64,000 nt of DNA from Rhynchosporium graminicola (GCA_900074885.1 FJUW01000028.1:264339-328338), one strand, 5' to 3'. Counted from the first letter of the stretch, positions 46,342 through 58,882 are shown. The notes: generated from the letters alone by a model not told the origin. A program made the numbers and translations.

Positions 46342-46761
46342 TAAACAGGGACTTAATGAAGGGAGAATGTGGTTATGAGTAATTGGGCACAGGTGGATAA
46401 AAGTCTGCACAATATGGCGTTGAGGGAGTTTGGCTTTACATACCAAAACTGCAGATTTGTAGCATAGACAGCCACCACAAAATCAAGTGAACTTCGAAGT
46501 CTAGGAGACACTTTCTATTTGAGAATCGATATTATTCCAGATAATACATGCCGTGAATTTCAAAGCTTCAAGAGCCTGCTGCTTCGAGCTTTAGAGGGGT
46601 TGTGATAGTACACGTGACCCATATAGATCTTCGGATTTTTATTCGGAGGGACCTTGAGATTTGGCGGCTAAACTTGCGGCGCTGTCCCAACGTATCCAGG
46701 ACTTCACAATTTCGGGGCTCTTCGACTATCACTCTCCACTCCACCACGACTCCTCTTCAGA
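46342..46761. other. Intergenic region between SmB and MPC1
   Basis: No gene seen. It holds the SmB 3' region and the MPC1 promoter and leader. Confidence 0.45.
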
Positions 46762-47446
46762 ATGGCGGCCTTCATCAAAGCGATCAATGCGAAGATTCGC
46801 GCAAATCCTACAACCAACTATCTCTGTTCCACACGTACGTTCTGGAATTCCCCATACCTTGAAGACATGCTGGCGGGCTTTGAAAGCTTGCGATTCGGGG
46901 AGCTGCGCGGACACCCACCAATTTTGTTTAAGCGCAACCGGGAGGATTGGAGATGGAAGGAAATTGGAACTTTGCTAATTGAGGACGTGAAATAGATTTC
47001 TGGGGTCCAGCTTCGAATTTCGGGATCCCGATCGCTGCCGTGATGGACACGCAAAAGAGTCCAGAATTGTAAGCTTTGCCATGCCCTCCTCCTCCCTCAT
47101 AGCCGCAATTCTCCTGGCCACCAGATTTGCCGATACATTGCTAACTCATCATTTCCCAATCAGGATCTCCGGACAAATGACAGGCGCCCTAACCATCTAC
47201 TCAGCAACATTCATGCGCTACGCTCTGGCCGTGCAACCAAAGAACTACCTACTCTTCGCATGCCATTTTGTGAATGAGGGCGCACAGCTCACGCAGGGCT
47301 ACAGGTGGCTGCAGTACCATAAGTGGGGAGGAAAGGAGGAGCAGGCGAAACAGCAGGCCGCAAGTGGGATTAAAGCTGTGGTTGGGAAGGTGGAAGCTGA
47401 GGCGGGCAAGTTGGCGGAGAAGGCGAAGGATGTTGTTGGGAAGTAA
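46762..47446 (+). CDS. MPC1: Mitochondrial pyruvate carrier subunit 1
   Basis: Three exons (46762-46834, 46996-47068, 47164-47446) join in phase to 142 aa. It imports pyruvate across the inner mitochondrial membrane as a heterodimer with MPC2/MPC3. Family signature: the N-terminal amphipathic helix, [20 protein letters not shown], then [40 protein letters not shown] and [10 protein letters not shown]. After the conserved core there is a 40-residue polar, helical tail with two related blocks ([20 protein letters not shown], then KDVVGK). The second intron (95 nt) has a TGCTAAC branch site. Confidence 0.95.
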
Positions 47447-49113
47447 AGGGATCGCTACTGAGATCAATGAGCGAGGGAGGCTTGGGGATGGGCAGGGTTG
47501 GAGTGAAGTGGTAGAGAGGGTGAAGAGGGCATGGAACATTTCTACCGATTTCAGCGATGGCTTGCGAAAGCGATTAGGCGATGCATGGGCTTGATATGCA
47601 TGCGATTTGTACAGTATAGAGGTGCTGCGGTTATAGCTCTTTCAATGCGGCGATCCAATTGACCTCTCATTGACTTCTCTGTCTTTCTGCTGACGACGGT
47701 ACCGGGGCTTCGATGCAGTGGTGGAACGAACTCTTTTAGCCTCATCTCTCCCCAAGTTACTTTCAAGCCTGCTCGATTTTCGGAAAATTATCTTCCTCTT
47801 GGATAGAAGCAGTATAGTTAGTGACTCTGCTTACTCGTAAGTCAATCCTGTAGCTCGTCTACGGAGGTACCTTGACCAAAACTTTCAAGGAAACATGCAT
47901 GTGTACGGAGACGTTGGTAGGACAGCCGTTTACTTCCTCTCGCTTCATGTTCTACTACTACTTCTCACTTAGACGCAAAGACGGAATATCTCACCAAATC
48001 CCCGGGATGTATCTGAGAGAAGAGCTTCTGCCAATCAGCAAAGTCAAATTTAGACAGACAAGATGAGTCAAATCCCTACTTACAGAGTTCCTACTCGATC
48101 CGTGTCCCTTGGACAGGGATAGAAGCTCTTGTGACAGGATCAACTTGGAATATTGTGCATATACACAGAATGCTTGCTTTAGGGCGAGTACTAGGTAATG
48201 GTAATAGTGCTTCGTTTCATGCTACATACTAAAATTATACCCCAAAGAAAGATGTCTATCTTAATGGGCATGGCATACATACATCCTCAGACACAAACCT
48301 AAATTCAACAATCCTAAACCACCTCCAGATCTCTCAACCACGACCCGTTCTTTCATCTCCATTACGCGCAACCCGTAAGAAGCAGCAAGGATAACATCGA
48401 ACACGATCTAAGACCAAGACATAGACACGTCTGCTAAATATTTTGTAAGCAGGCAGGGTCTATAAGTGGATGTGTCTTTGATGCTTTTGGCTGGTATGTT
48501 CGTCCGCTTGTATCTCCTCACCAGGAGGACGTCTACAGGGACAAAGGTGCTGGGAAGCACGAGTTCGAAATTGGACGGGTCTTACTTACATGTACGTCAG
48601 TCATGATTGGGATGCCGCCCAGGATATGTGAAGCTGAGGGTGCTTCGTATTTGTGGGATACGTAATACGGTATGCGGCCTTTTGTGTGAGTGCTTGAAGT
48701 ATGAGGGAGATTGGCTGGTGAAAGGATGGGCGCCTGATATGTAAGACCGTGAGTCTGATGTTACCGGTAAGAGGTTCGAGTTCTGTGTACATTTGTAAAT
48801 ATAATGCGCGAGTTCAAGCCAGGTACGGATGGCAAGAGACGAAAACACATGAAATGAGGTTTCTAGGTTTTGATTGTTGTATATTTGAATCATATTAACA
48901 GCTAATAGACGTCCAGCGAGTGTGACATACATTCTTTCATTCCATCCATTCCAGCCCTAGCATCACCCAAGCCAAAAATCATTGATATATACCCAGAACT
49001 CCACACACATAAAAAGTGGTTGTTTGGTCTCCCAAATCAAAAAGAAGGTCCACCACTCCAGGCTCCAGAAATGAATACAATTTTCCTCCAATAACACAAA
49101 ACACACATCACGT
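47447..49113. other. Convergent intergenic region
   Basis: No supportable gene in 1.7 kb between MPC1 (+) and the four-helix membrane protein gene (-). Frames at 47250-47770 are shadows of MPC1 or its 3' flank. Those at 48597-48932 have no recognisable product. Confidence 0.45.
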
Positions 49114-50804
49114 TCACTTCCAGCCTCTTGGGCTTCCGGGAGGACTCTCAATCCTCCTATCGCTTGTGAAAGCCTCGCCCACGCTTCCAAATCTTTGATG
49201 GTGTGGTTGTGCTAACCCAGGACTCGCTAAAGGACTCGCGTAGGCACCGGGGATTGGTACAGCATCATATTGTTGTTCGCCTGGTGCTGCAGCTACGTGC
49301 TCGATCACTCTCTCCTTTAGCTGGGAGGGCGGTGCCTCGAATCCGCTTTGTGGTGTCTTAGGTGTGGCGCTGTGAATCTTGATGGGTGGTGGTTGGAGAG
49401 CAAACGGCTTTACGGCGATTGTGTGTTCGGGTTTGGCTTCAACGAAGCGGGTTCCTGGGCCGGCGAAACCTTCTTCGGCGACGGTAGAGTTGTTGTAGGC
49501 GGATGGTGGGAAGCGAGGCGATTTCATATGGGTAGGGAATGATGGGGACATTGGTCCGAAGCCTGGTGTATTGGGCGCGGATTGAGAGCGGAGTTGAGCG
49601 AGATAGAGATCGGAGCGGGCGCGATCACGGACGTCCATGGACTTGCGTAGACGTTGCTTGGAGTAGTACCTGTAGAACACAACTGCGTAGAGAACAATTG
49701 TGATGCTCTCAAGGACAATCTCAATGATACAGCAAACAAGAGCCCAGTTCTGTCATACCCGTTAGTGATATCCTCGGATGGAGTCAGGAGCTAAACTTAC
49801 GTTCAGCCTGCAGATAAGTTCGTAATTAACTTCTTCCTTAAAAAGCTGCTTTCTCTTGTTGTCGACACATGACCAACCCCAGATATCCTTGTTGCCGCTA
49901 TTGGATTTTGAGCCCTGAAGAATACCAGCCGCGATGCCCCACATGACAACGCTGAAGATGAAAAATGCCACGGCGAAGAGAGTGTAATAGACCGCCACTT
50001 TTTCTGCCCGCTTATGGCCTCCACGGAAATAGTTCCAGAACACGACCAAGCAAAGTGCCAGAGATATGCACGCTACCACGAGGATAACCATTTGCGGCCA
50101 TGTTTGTGTGTTTTTGGCCCAGGGTGGGAGGTTATTCCGTGGTGCCAGATGTCTAGTGGCATTGAAGATTTGGAAAGTCGTCGCGATCATAGTGAGAACG
50201 ATCAGACTACAGCTGAAGTTGACGCCCCGAAGTATAAACTTGGCCATCCTTACTCTTATTTTGATTTTCTAAGAGACTGTTAGCGAAGCACAGACAAGAG
50301 ACCCACTTCAAAACATACCAAGTCCTTCGCTTGCTCCTTTTCTGTGGCTACCTCATGTTTCTCCATCATCTGCTCTTCCCTGAAAGTCGGGCTCAAGGGA
50401 TTATCGATCTTCCGTCCTGGAGTACCTGGTACTCGCATCGCACTCTTTAATGGCGAGCCTGGTGTGAGAGGAACTTCTGTTTGCCGCGATGGATCATTGT
50501 TTGAGATATAGCCGAAGCCAATGTCTGATGGCTGTGATTGTGCCATGACTGTTTGTGTTCTGATGGCTGGGGGATCTGCGAAGGGTGACCGGCTATCCTC
50601 ACTAGCCTCTATGGGTGAATATACAGTTGTTGCTTCGGCGAAACGTGGTGTTCGTGGTCCTGGGACCTTGAGCGAGCTATCTGAGGAGCTCGACGATGTT
50701 CGTTCGCGTACTAATGGTGTTGGGCGTTTCTTTTCGTTTGCTACTGGATCGGGAGTAAGTTGTTTGTACGGCCAACTTTGAGGTAGGGAGGACTGACTTG
50801 ACAT
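49114..50804 (-). CDS. Four-helix (MARVEL-like) membrane protein
   Basis: Three minus-strand exons (50804-50319, 50268-49801, 49749-49114) join in phase to 529 aa. Residues 1-160 are Ser/Pro-rich and cytosolic-looking (MSSQSSLPQSWPYKQLTPDP). Predicted membrane helices lie at about 178-197, 222-242, 253-278 and 319-346 (for example MVILVVACISLALCLVVFW and VYYTLFAVAFFIFSVVMWGI). A loop between helices 3 and 4 contains WGWSCVDN, and a conserved-looking VNYELICRLNNWALVCCIIE precedes helix 4. The C-terminal 180 residues are basic then Pro/Ser-rich, with many SP motifs, so phosphorylation is likely. This layout is common in a fungal family of plasma-membrane proteins of unknown role. MARVEL-like is my topology-based label, not a domain match. 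ATG 50804 fits an in-frame start with no upstream alternative of better context. Confidence 0.85.
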
Positions 50805-53800
50805 GTTTGGAAAAGGATGAAAATCTAAGAATAGAAAGGGAGAAACTGTTGGCAGGAAGAGGAGTGCCGAGTACCAGAACGACGACACGAGATGCTGTAA
50901 TGTCACAGTATATTCTTGACACTTTGAAGACGAAGTTTACAGATAGAGACCAGCTATCGAGAGAATGCGAGACAGGCCTCCAACTCGTGGGGAGGTAGAG
51001 GGTTTTGTTCGAGGCACGCGCGCCAGCAAGTGCTGTTCTAATTTGATACAGTCTATGAGGCTACTGTATTTACCACCGTCAATCAGTGGGCGGGAGGGAG
51101 ATGGGGAGGAGGTATGACAGCTGGAGGGAGGGGAGGGAGGGAACACAGACCAGGGAATCAGATGTCGAGCGTCGTGGCTACTGGCCCTGATAGGATACCA
51201 AGGCCGTTATTGCAACACACGGGGAATTGAGTTGAAAATAGACGCCTAGCTCTAGAGCTTGCATACAGCGCTGATCAAGTGTGCTTTGGGGTCGCGAATG
51301 TCTTTGTCTCTGGAAGGCGGCGTCTAAATGTAGCCTATCAACAAGGCTGAGTTGATTTGATGAATCCTCTAGCACAGCAACAATAATTCAACACAGGGGA
51401 GATGTGAAGAAGCAGTAATATCACAGCAACAAGCAAGCATGCAAGCAAACAAAGATCACAGCTCATAGACTTCGGTGACCTCTGAAGATGTCAGACTCGA
51501 GACTCGAGTCGAGACTCGAGAGGCGAACAATGGAGAGAAAATAAGCCCGCCCATTGTGACTTTGGTGCCGCCCTCGAATCCCAAGTCTTCTAGACATTGG
51601 GGGTGGTCGGCGGGGGAGATGCGATGGCCGTGTTCTGTTCCAATAAAGTCGGTCAGCTTCGCGCCCGCAGTCTGCACTGCAGTGACTGCACTGCTTAAAG
51701 AGTCAATCTTGCATATTCATTGGACGGCTGTTAGTAATCCCTGCATGGTGTTGAGGGTGTTGAGGGTGTTGGAGGGGAACCTGGCAACGTGGTTGGGCGG
51801 CACGAGGCGAGAACAAACAAGGGCGAAGAAGGCTAATAAGGCTGGGTGGGATAAAGACAGACAGACATACAGTAGCGGGACATATATGTGATGAGCCAAC
51901 CAGGATAAAGATAGATTTGTTAAAAGTGGGGTGGAATGGAATTATCTATCTGTGCTTACCTGGCAGGCGGCTGCCCGCAGTAAATTCGTCCTCGCTTATA
52001 CGTTCCACCAACATCAATATCGGGCGAATGATGGGATCTAACGTGATGTGATGTGCATCAAAGAACATCCAACCCCGGATGTCACTTCAAATGCCAATGC
52101 CCTGCAAGGGATGGTGAGCGGTAAAGAAAAGGAATCGACTAGGCTCAACAGGGCGGTTCTTTTTCTTTCTTCTCGATGACACGATTGATTTCCTCGTGTA
52201 CATACATACATGATGAGGAAAGCGGAGAGAAGAGGGTACCTACCCATATAAGTAGGTATTTTGCACCAAACCGAAACTCTCTCAAGGTAAAAAAGAAAAT
52301 TGTCCTCCGACATGGTCGCGGCTCTGGCAGCACGTACTTCAAAGCAGTGATCCGGGCTGCATATCTGGCCTGCGGTTCCTTCGGCTTGGGTTGCGAGTAG
52401 GTAATTGAATCCATCCATATCACTACTGTGGATGATATGACATGAGTGAGTGTACCCCGAAGAGCCGGAAATGGATACTCGTACCAGTTCTTACTCAGAC
52501 AACACGATGCAGCCAAAGGATGTGCTTCGAATAAGTTGGATGCATGCCTTAGCGCTGATCTCCGAATGATTATTAATGTACTTCCCGAGGAGAGGCTGGA
52601 TGGGTGAGAGTAAGAGTGCTGAGCTGTCAAAGCTAGACCCGTTTCAAGCGAACCCTATCAGATGGCTGGACGGCCATAGTACTCTATTTAAAGAATTCAT
52701 ATTTTTCCGTTGGCAGAATTATGTACTTCATTATTGGTAAATTATTTCCGGCTTGGTCTTTGGACCGATTCGTGAGATAGCAGAAGTACGGTACTTTGTG
52801 CCCGTGGACAGGGCAGGCAGGTACATACTGTACCGTATCTGGCACGTTCTACATAGATAATGACCAGCGGGAGGCCGTGGCATCCCGGGAAGAACATGCT
52901 CGGATCGATGACTGAGCTTTGACAAAGTGCGCAATCTGCTGGTGACATCCTTTATGGAATCTCGATATGTAATTATTTTCTTGACGTGCAGGGAAAAAAA
53001 TTCGAGGTACTTTCGTACTTTCGTACATAGTTTGACCAGCGCCTCGGCAGTGAAAGCATTGAGCAGTCCGGATCCTTGATCCATCCAGATGAGAGTAATG
53101 TCAGTCAGAAATTGATTCCTTTTACTAATACATTCTGGGGTACAAATATCCCGGCGGTTTGGATAATGAACCAAATATACCCTCCAATTTCCGCCATATC
53201 AAATTGAATGCATGACGGCTTCGTGAAACTGAACACACCCGCTACCAATCTGATGGATGCGATCGTTTCTAAAGGAGTTAAACTGATTCCTGAGACAGGC
53301 CGGCATGCTTTTGTTGAATGTCGATATCACTTTTCGACGGATGACCTTCGCTAAGCGAGAACGGATATGTGAACTTCGAAACAGATTTTCTTTGACTGAT
53401 CATTTATTTTGGATGATCAGATTGCCTACATGTTTTGTGAATTTCGCCTCGACGAGTGTTCTGGAAATAGGTATTCGAGCTTTGCTCTGGATTAATAAAG
53501 TCCATTCGCCAAAGGTCTCCCATCGAAAGCGAGTTAGTGTGAAGCTGTAAGGACTTCAGCTTCTGCTTCATTGACATCCACTGTAGACTCGAAAGAGGCT
53601 GTCAGTATCCTAATTGAGTCGTGGAATAGCAGCGACTAGATGGGAGATCATTGAAGCATTGTTCCTTTGCCGTACAGTATAGCTAGACGCTTCAGTAGCG
53701 GTAGTGTCACTTGACTGCCACCGACCAGCTATTTAAAGAAATAAAGGTGTACTGAATAGTGTTGTAACCGGATGATTCTAAGTAAAGAATATCACAATGG

Positions 53801-55997
53801 AGGTGCTCCATAAATCTAACCTCCCCATGTGTGCAAATGAGAAGATTGTGCCTCGAAGACGAAACGCCGGTTGCTAGCTTTGAGGCTTTCGAAAACGGAG
53901 ATAATAGATCTGGAAGTCGCCTCCAAAAAGATGGAGCTAATCTTGAGCTCACGATATTCTCCGAGACAGAGAAGCTTAGACGTATGGATTTCTCCAAACC
54001 AACAACTGGTAAAACATCATTCGGATGAGAAGAGCCCAATCAAGAATCTTACTTGTCTCTACCATATGAACTGTAGCATCTTGGGAGGTGGCATCATCGG
54101 CTTCTTTAGCCATTGGGCCTTTCGAAGGTCTAGATTTTCCTCTCCTTAGATATTCAAGTAGTTGATTTATCCGTGTGGCATGTATTCAAGAGGTGTGGAA
54201 AGCCTCAATTATTCAAGCAGATTGTCCAAGTGTTGCGTCCCTTCTCTCACCAGACTCTAGTTCTTAAGCTTCGAACTCGGCCGTGTTGATTGCATGGTCC
54301 ATTACTAGTGGTTCCGGAAGTCTGTAGGACATGGCGTCGGCACTATGGGATTGAGGAACAGGACAAACATGTCGGAGACTGGTGTACTGATGACTCAAGT
54401 TCCCAGAGTTACCGGGGAATTGTTTCTTCAAGGTATACACTTGTTGCAGTAGAAAGTCACTATCTGATTGGTCGTTACTGGAATACGGCATACAGAGATA
54501 CCTAGGTAGTGTATACAATCATGAGAAGCATCACGGCATGGGCCTACTAACACCTATAGAGGTCTGGTAGTGATTTGAATGGCACAGGAAAATTGAATAT
54601 CTGGGTATGCCGAGAGCCTTTTGTGACTTGATGGATACCTGCTCCGCCTCATCTGATGAATCGTCCCATCGGAGATATGCGAACGAGATAACAAGACGAA
54701 CTATCGCTACGCGAGAAAGTTCAGTCGGGTATTTGGAACTATCTCGAATCAATGCCCAAAGTCCCATGCGGCCAATACCCAATAACTGACGCTGTGATTT
54801 GCAGATTTGTCCCGTCATGAGATACTGTACTCATTATCCTGTAGTTTCTGTCTAGGATGACACAACAAAGTTTGTTGCAAACTTGGAGGTTATACGATGT
54901 TTCTTGCAGGTTGATGACTGGTGTAGATGCACGCTCGCCCAGAATTTGATTGCATCCGGGGAAGCTACTATACATCAGTTACAGAAAGTACTGCGAGCTT
55001 GCTGAATACCTTTAAGAATGGAGATGGAGCGTGGTCTTCAAGAAGGGAAAGCACACTTGAGGGTGGCCATGTATGAGGACAATCTGAATTGAGAACAAGA
55101 CCTTAAAATTGAAATCAGAAGAAGATTGAAAACATGCGCTTGCAGGTACCAAAGCTCCGTTCGTCGCTGGGTGGCGCATCGAGCGATAGAAAGAGCAGCT
55201 TCTTCCATCTCTCAAGTTTCGAACACGTAAGGGCTCAGGGCATGACAACTTTATCAGGCAGCACACGTTATATACGGAAAGATATGGGTAGTACTGTCGA
55301 CATTACGATTCAGGTGTTCCAATAGATGTTAAGAATGTATTGCACAGCTCATTGCGAATAGCACTTTTTTCGAGATCACTTATGTGGCTGCTAGCAACAC
55401 TGCACAGGGCGCAAATACACGGCTAGCGGCTTGTGCACTATACCCGCATGTGACATGCACACTGAAATCATAGTCAAGGTCATGTACGGCTAATCATTGC
55501 AACCTATCTCATGGACTGAGACAAATCGCACCCAAGATTCTCCAAAACTGCTCTCCATTCTGCTGACGGCCAACTTAGGTCATGGAAACCTCACATCACC
55601 ACAAGGGCGACGGGTCTCTCACAGCCAGTGCTTTTTGAAGCAGATGTTATATTGTGCGTTGATTCCTCGAAAGGAATTTGTTGAAGAAAGGAAACCGCAA
55701 CTGAGAGCGGTCGCGAGAAAATATATTCTCTACTAGTGCCATCTCGATTTGCTTAGTAATCGAGTACATGGATTCTGGTCCACTTCCGCCCTAAAAAGGG
55801 ATAGCCCACAATGTTGACCCCGCGGCGAGAAACTGACCCCACTTGACATCCGACAAATATTAAATTTCGTGCTCGTGGTTGTGGTGGTGCGAGTTCCCCA
55901 ACAAACAACCATTTGTAAGTCAATCATCAGCATGGAATATAAACCTTACAGAATTCGTACTGACCAGAATCGCAAAGGATAAGAACTGTAGACCAAG
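50805..55997. other. 5.2-kb gene-poor region
   Basis: No intact gene supported between the divergently transcribed membrane-protein and ATIC genes. Frames of 60-150 codons occur on both strands, for example minus 53174-52731 and several minus frames at 54264-55266. The latter could be exons of a rapidly evolving or decayed gene, since they run close together on one strand, but I could not link them with splice sites or recognise a family. Simple-sequence features include a CTCGAG cluster (51494-51520) and a GGTGTTGAG repeat near 51747-51772. Confidence 0.45.
51494..51520. repeat. Cluster of CTCGAG palindromes
   Basis: Three CTCGAG sites lie within 27 nt (51496, 51503 and 51515). They form a GACTCGAG direct and inverted repeat about 690 nt upstream of the membrane-protein start. 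Confidence 0.7.
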
Positions 55998-57938
55998 ATG
56001 GCTACCAGCACAAAAACAGGTATGCCCCACGCCTTGGAAAGTTCGAGTTACTCTGGCTAATGTGGTTACACAGCTATCATTTCTGTCTATGACAAAACAG
56101 GTCTTTTGGATCTCGCCAAAGGCCTGATCAAGCACAATGTCCGACTTCTGGCATCTGGAGGAACTGCGAAGATGATCAGGGAGTCTGGATTTGCCGTGGA
56201 GTAAGTAAATAAGTCACCCATAAACACCACCTCACTTTTTGCTAACACTTCCCAGAGATGTCTCGGCCATTACGCACGCTCCCGAAATGCTCGCAGGCCG
56301 AGTGAAGACACTCCACCCTGCAGTTCACGCTGGTATCCTCGCACGCGATCTTGCCTCCGACGAGAAGGACTTGGCCGAGCAGAACATCAATAAGGTGGAC
56401 TACGTCATTTGCAATCTCTATCCCTTCAAGGACACAATTGCGAAGATCAACGTCACAATCCCAGAAGCTGTGGAAGAAATCGATGTTGGAGGAGTGACCT
56501 TGATCCGAGCAGCTGCAAAGAACCACGGCAGAGTTACAGTTCTAACAGACCCTACCGACTACGCCGAATTCTTACAAGAAATTGAGAAGGGAGAAGTTAC
56601 GGAGCGTAGCAGGAATCTCTATGCTCTTAAGGCTTTCGAGCATACTGCAGACTACGATGCGTCTATCTCCGATTTCTTCCGCAAGCAATATGCAGGAGAT
56701 GGAAGCCAACAGATGGCTCTGCGATATGGTGCCAACCCCCACCAGAAACCAGCTGCAGCGTTCACGAAGCTGGAATCTCTCCCATTCAAGGTTCTTTGTG
56801 GATCTCCTGGATACATCAACCTCCTCGACGCTCTCAATGCTTGGCCATTGGTAAAGGAGCTCAAGACTGCCCTTGGACACCCTGCCGCAGCAAGCTTCAA
56901 GCATGTTTCACCCGCAGGAGCTGCCATTGGTGTCCCTCTTACAGCTGACGAGAGAAAGGTTTACATGGTTGATGATATCGATGGACTTGAAAATTCGCCT
57001 CTTGCTCAGGCTTATGCCCGCGCTCGTGGTGCTGACCGCATGAGCAGTTTCGGTGACATGATCGCTTTGAGCGATATTGTTGATGTTCCTACTGCTAAGA
57101 TCATTTCAAGAGAGGTTTCCGATGGTGTGATCGCTGCTGGCTACGAGGATGCTGCTCTTGAGATCTTGAAGAAGAAGAAGGGTGGAAAGTACCTGGTACT
57201 CCAGATGGATCCAGAGTACGAGCCAAACCCCCAAGAGTCGAGAACCGTCTACGGTATCACCTTGACCCAGCACAGAAACGATATTCAGTTGTCTCCCAAA
57301 TCCTTCACATCTATCATTACACCCAAGGATTCGGCACCACTTTCTGATTCTGCCCTTCGTGACTTGACAGTCGCTACCATTGCTCTAAAGTACACCCAGA
57401 GCAACTCCGTATGCTATGCCCTGAACGGCCAGATCATTGGTCTTGGAGCCGGGCAACAGTCACGAATCCACTGCACTCGCTTGGCGGGCGACAAGGCTGA
57501 CAATTGGTGGTTGAGATTCAATCCAAGAGTCCTCGGCATCAAGTGGAAGAAAGGTACCAAGAGACCAGACAAGAGCAACGCAATCGATTTGCTTGTCAGT
57601 GGTGAACTTCCAAAAGAGGGCGCCGAGAGAGAAGGTTATGAAGCTTTCTTCGATGAAGTTCCTGCTCCCTTCACCGAGCAAGAGCGCTCAGAGTGGCTTG
57701 GAAAGCTTAGCGAGGTTGCTGTCTCCAGCGATGCATTCGTAAGTTCTGCGACACTCTCCTAACGCTATGCTAACACCAGCAGTTCCCTTTCATCGACAAT
57801 GTCTACAGAGCGGGACGATCGGGAGCCAAGTACATCGCTGCACCAAGTGGTAGCCAAAACGATTCGGTTGTCTTCGATACTGCGGAAAAGCTCGGCATCA
57901 CTTTTGTTGAGCAGAGTATGCGCTTGTTCCATCACTAG
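55998..57938 (+). CDS. ADE16: Bifunctional AICAR transformylase/IMP cyclohydrolase
   Basis: Four exons (55998-56019, 56074-56200, 56256-57738, 57783-57938) join in phase to 595 aa, the standard length for this enzyme. It catalyses the last two steps of IMP synthesis: formylation of AICAR with 10-formyl-THF, then ring closure. The N-terminal MGS-like cyclohydrolase has [45 protein letters not shown] and NLYPF. The transformylase part has [13 protein letters not shown], the catalytic Lys-His in [10 protein letters not shown] (K265, H266), [10 protein letters not shown] and [10 protein letters not shown]. Cytosolic, with no targeting signal. The last intron acceptor may be 57779 or 57782, adding one Gln in the first case. 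Confidence 0.97.
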
Positions 57939-58232
57939 ACAGATAAACAGACCTGGTAGATTTTGGCCACTCTGACTAGAGTTACATGCCGTGGTTTTAG
58001 AGTAATGGGTTGATCAACATATATACCCCAGATAGATTAACCGTTGATTTTCACTTTAAAAAGTATATGAAGTTAATTGTTGAGTCTAACGAAGTCTTTT
58101 CCCTTTGTGAATCTTAAACAGTCCGATTGCTTCTCCAAACAGCTTCAAGCCCAATTAGAGACATCCACCTGTAAAATATGCATTCATCTTCCTCAGTGAG
58201 ATCTTAGATATCGCTACGCTTGTTGAATTCGA
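57939..58232. other. Convergent 3' spacer
   Basis: A short AT-rich spacer between the ATIC 3' end and the candidate minus-strand gene. No feature seen. Confidence 0.4.
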
Positions 58233-58882
58233 CTATTTTTCCTTCAACTCTGCCAGACCTGTGAGTGTGTCTACACTTGCACGGATTCGGAGCTTGATCC
58301 GCTCGAAGCTTGGTAAGTGATCAGGCAGATACATCTTGGAGGCATAGATATATGACGGCTTTTGCATCCCAAGTCCATTGTAAGTAACGAACCAGTGTAG
58401 CGATATAGCATCAAAATCATAGACGGAAACAATATCATCATATTTGACTTGAACGAAATAGTGAGTTAAGAGATTCTTCCTTCTATGTTTCCAAGGAGTT
58501 GACGAGAATCTATCACGGAACGATACCTTCCAGGTGTGGAAAGCCTAAATCAAATTCAATGTGACTTCTCATTCCAGCAGACTGCAGTAGAGTTCTTGAA
58601 CGTCGATTACATTACAAGAGGCTGGATTGATTCATCACCGGTGTGGAAACAGCCTCAGTAAAGGCTGTTAGTTAAACTTACCAAATTTCCTAGAAGGCAA
58701 GGTTTCAAGGGTTGATATAAACCCGATACACTCTGGTATTCGAGTCTTGTTATTACATATGTCGCGAAGCTGTTCTATAATATTATTCATATCAATTTTC
58801 CTTATCAAAAGAGTATTCTTCACTTCACGGGACGGACTGGGACGGCCTCAACAAGTCTTCTTCTGAGTGAGTATAGAGGCAT
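58233..58882 (-). pseudogene. Candidate hidden gene or pseudogene, unknown family
   Basis: A minus-strand frame without an early ATG runs from 58544 (just after a TTTAG acceptor) to a stop at 58233, giving 103 residues. These have protein-like composition: FHTWKVSFRDRFSSTPWKHR, then YDDIVSVYDFDAISLHWFVT and SYIYASKMYLPDHLPSFERI. Upstream on the same strand another frame reads MNNIIEQLRDICNNKTRIPE and on to PSRKFG, followed by a perfect GTAAGT donor. Further upstream, ATG 58882 opens MPLYSLRRRLVEAVPVRPVK, which stops at a tandem TGAAGTGAAG (58818-58827). Removing one TGAAG would fuse these two frames. A phase-consistent joining exon between the middle and last parts is not clear. It may be a frameshifted pseudogene, or a gene with an intron pattern I could not solve. 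Confidence 0.38.

Noticed and set aside
35160..47446. A metabolic gene cluster of pyruvate carboxylase and MPC1
   Set aside because: They are separated by small unknown genes, L11 and SmB, with no shared promoter. The linkage looks incidental.
49016..50781. Plus-strand frames over the four-helix membrane protein gene
   Set aside because: They are antisense shadows of a well-supported three-exon minus-strand gene.
54190..58650. 15-nt match AGGTGTGGAAAGCCT at about 54191 and 58531
   Set aside because: A match of this length is expected by chance in a 64-kb window, and the similarity does not extend.
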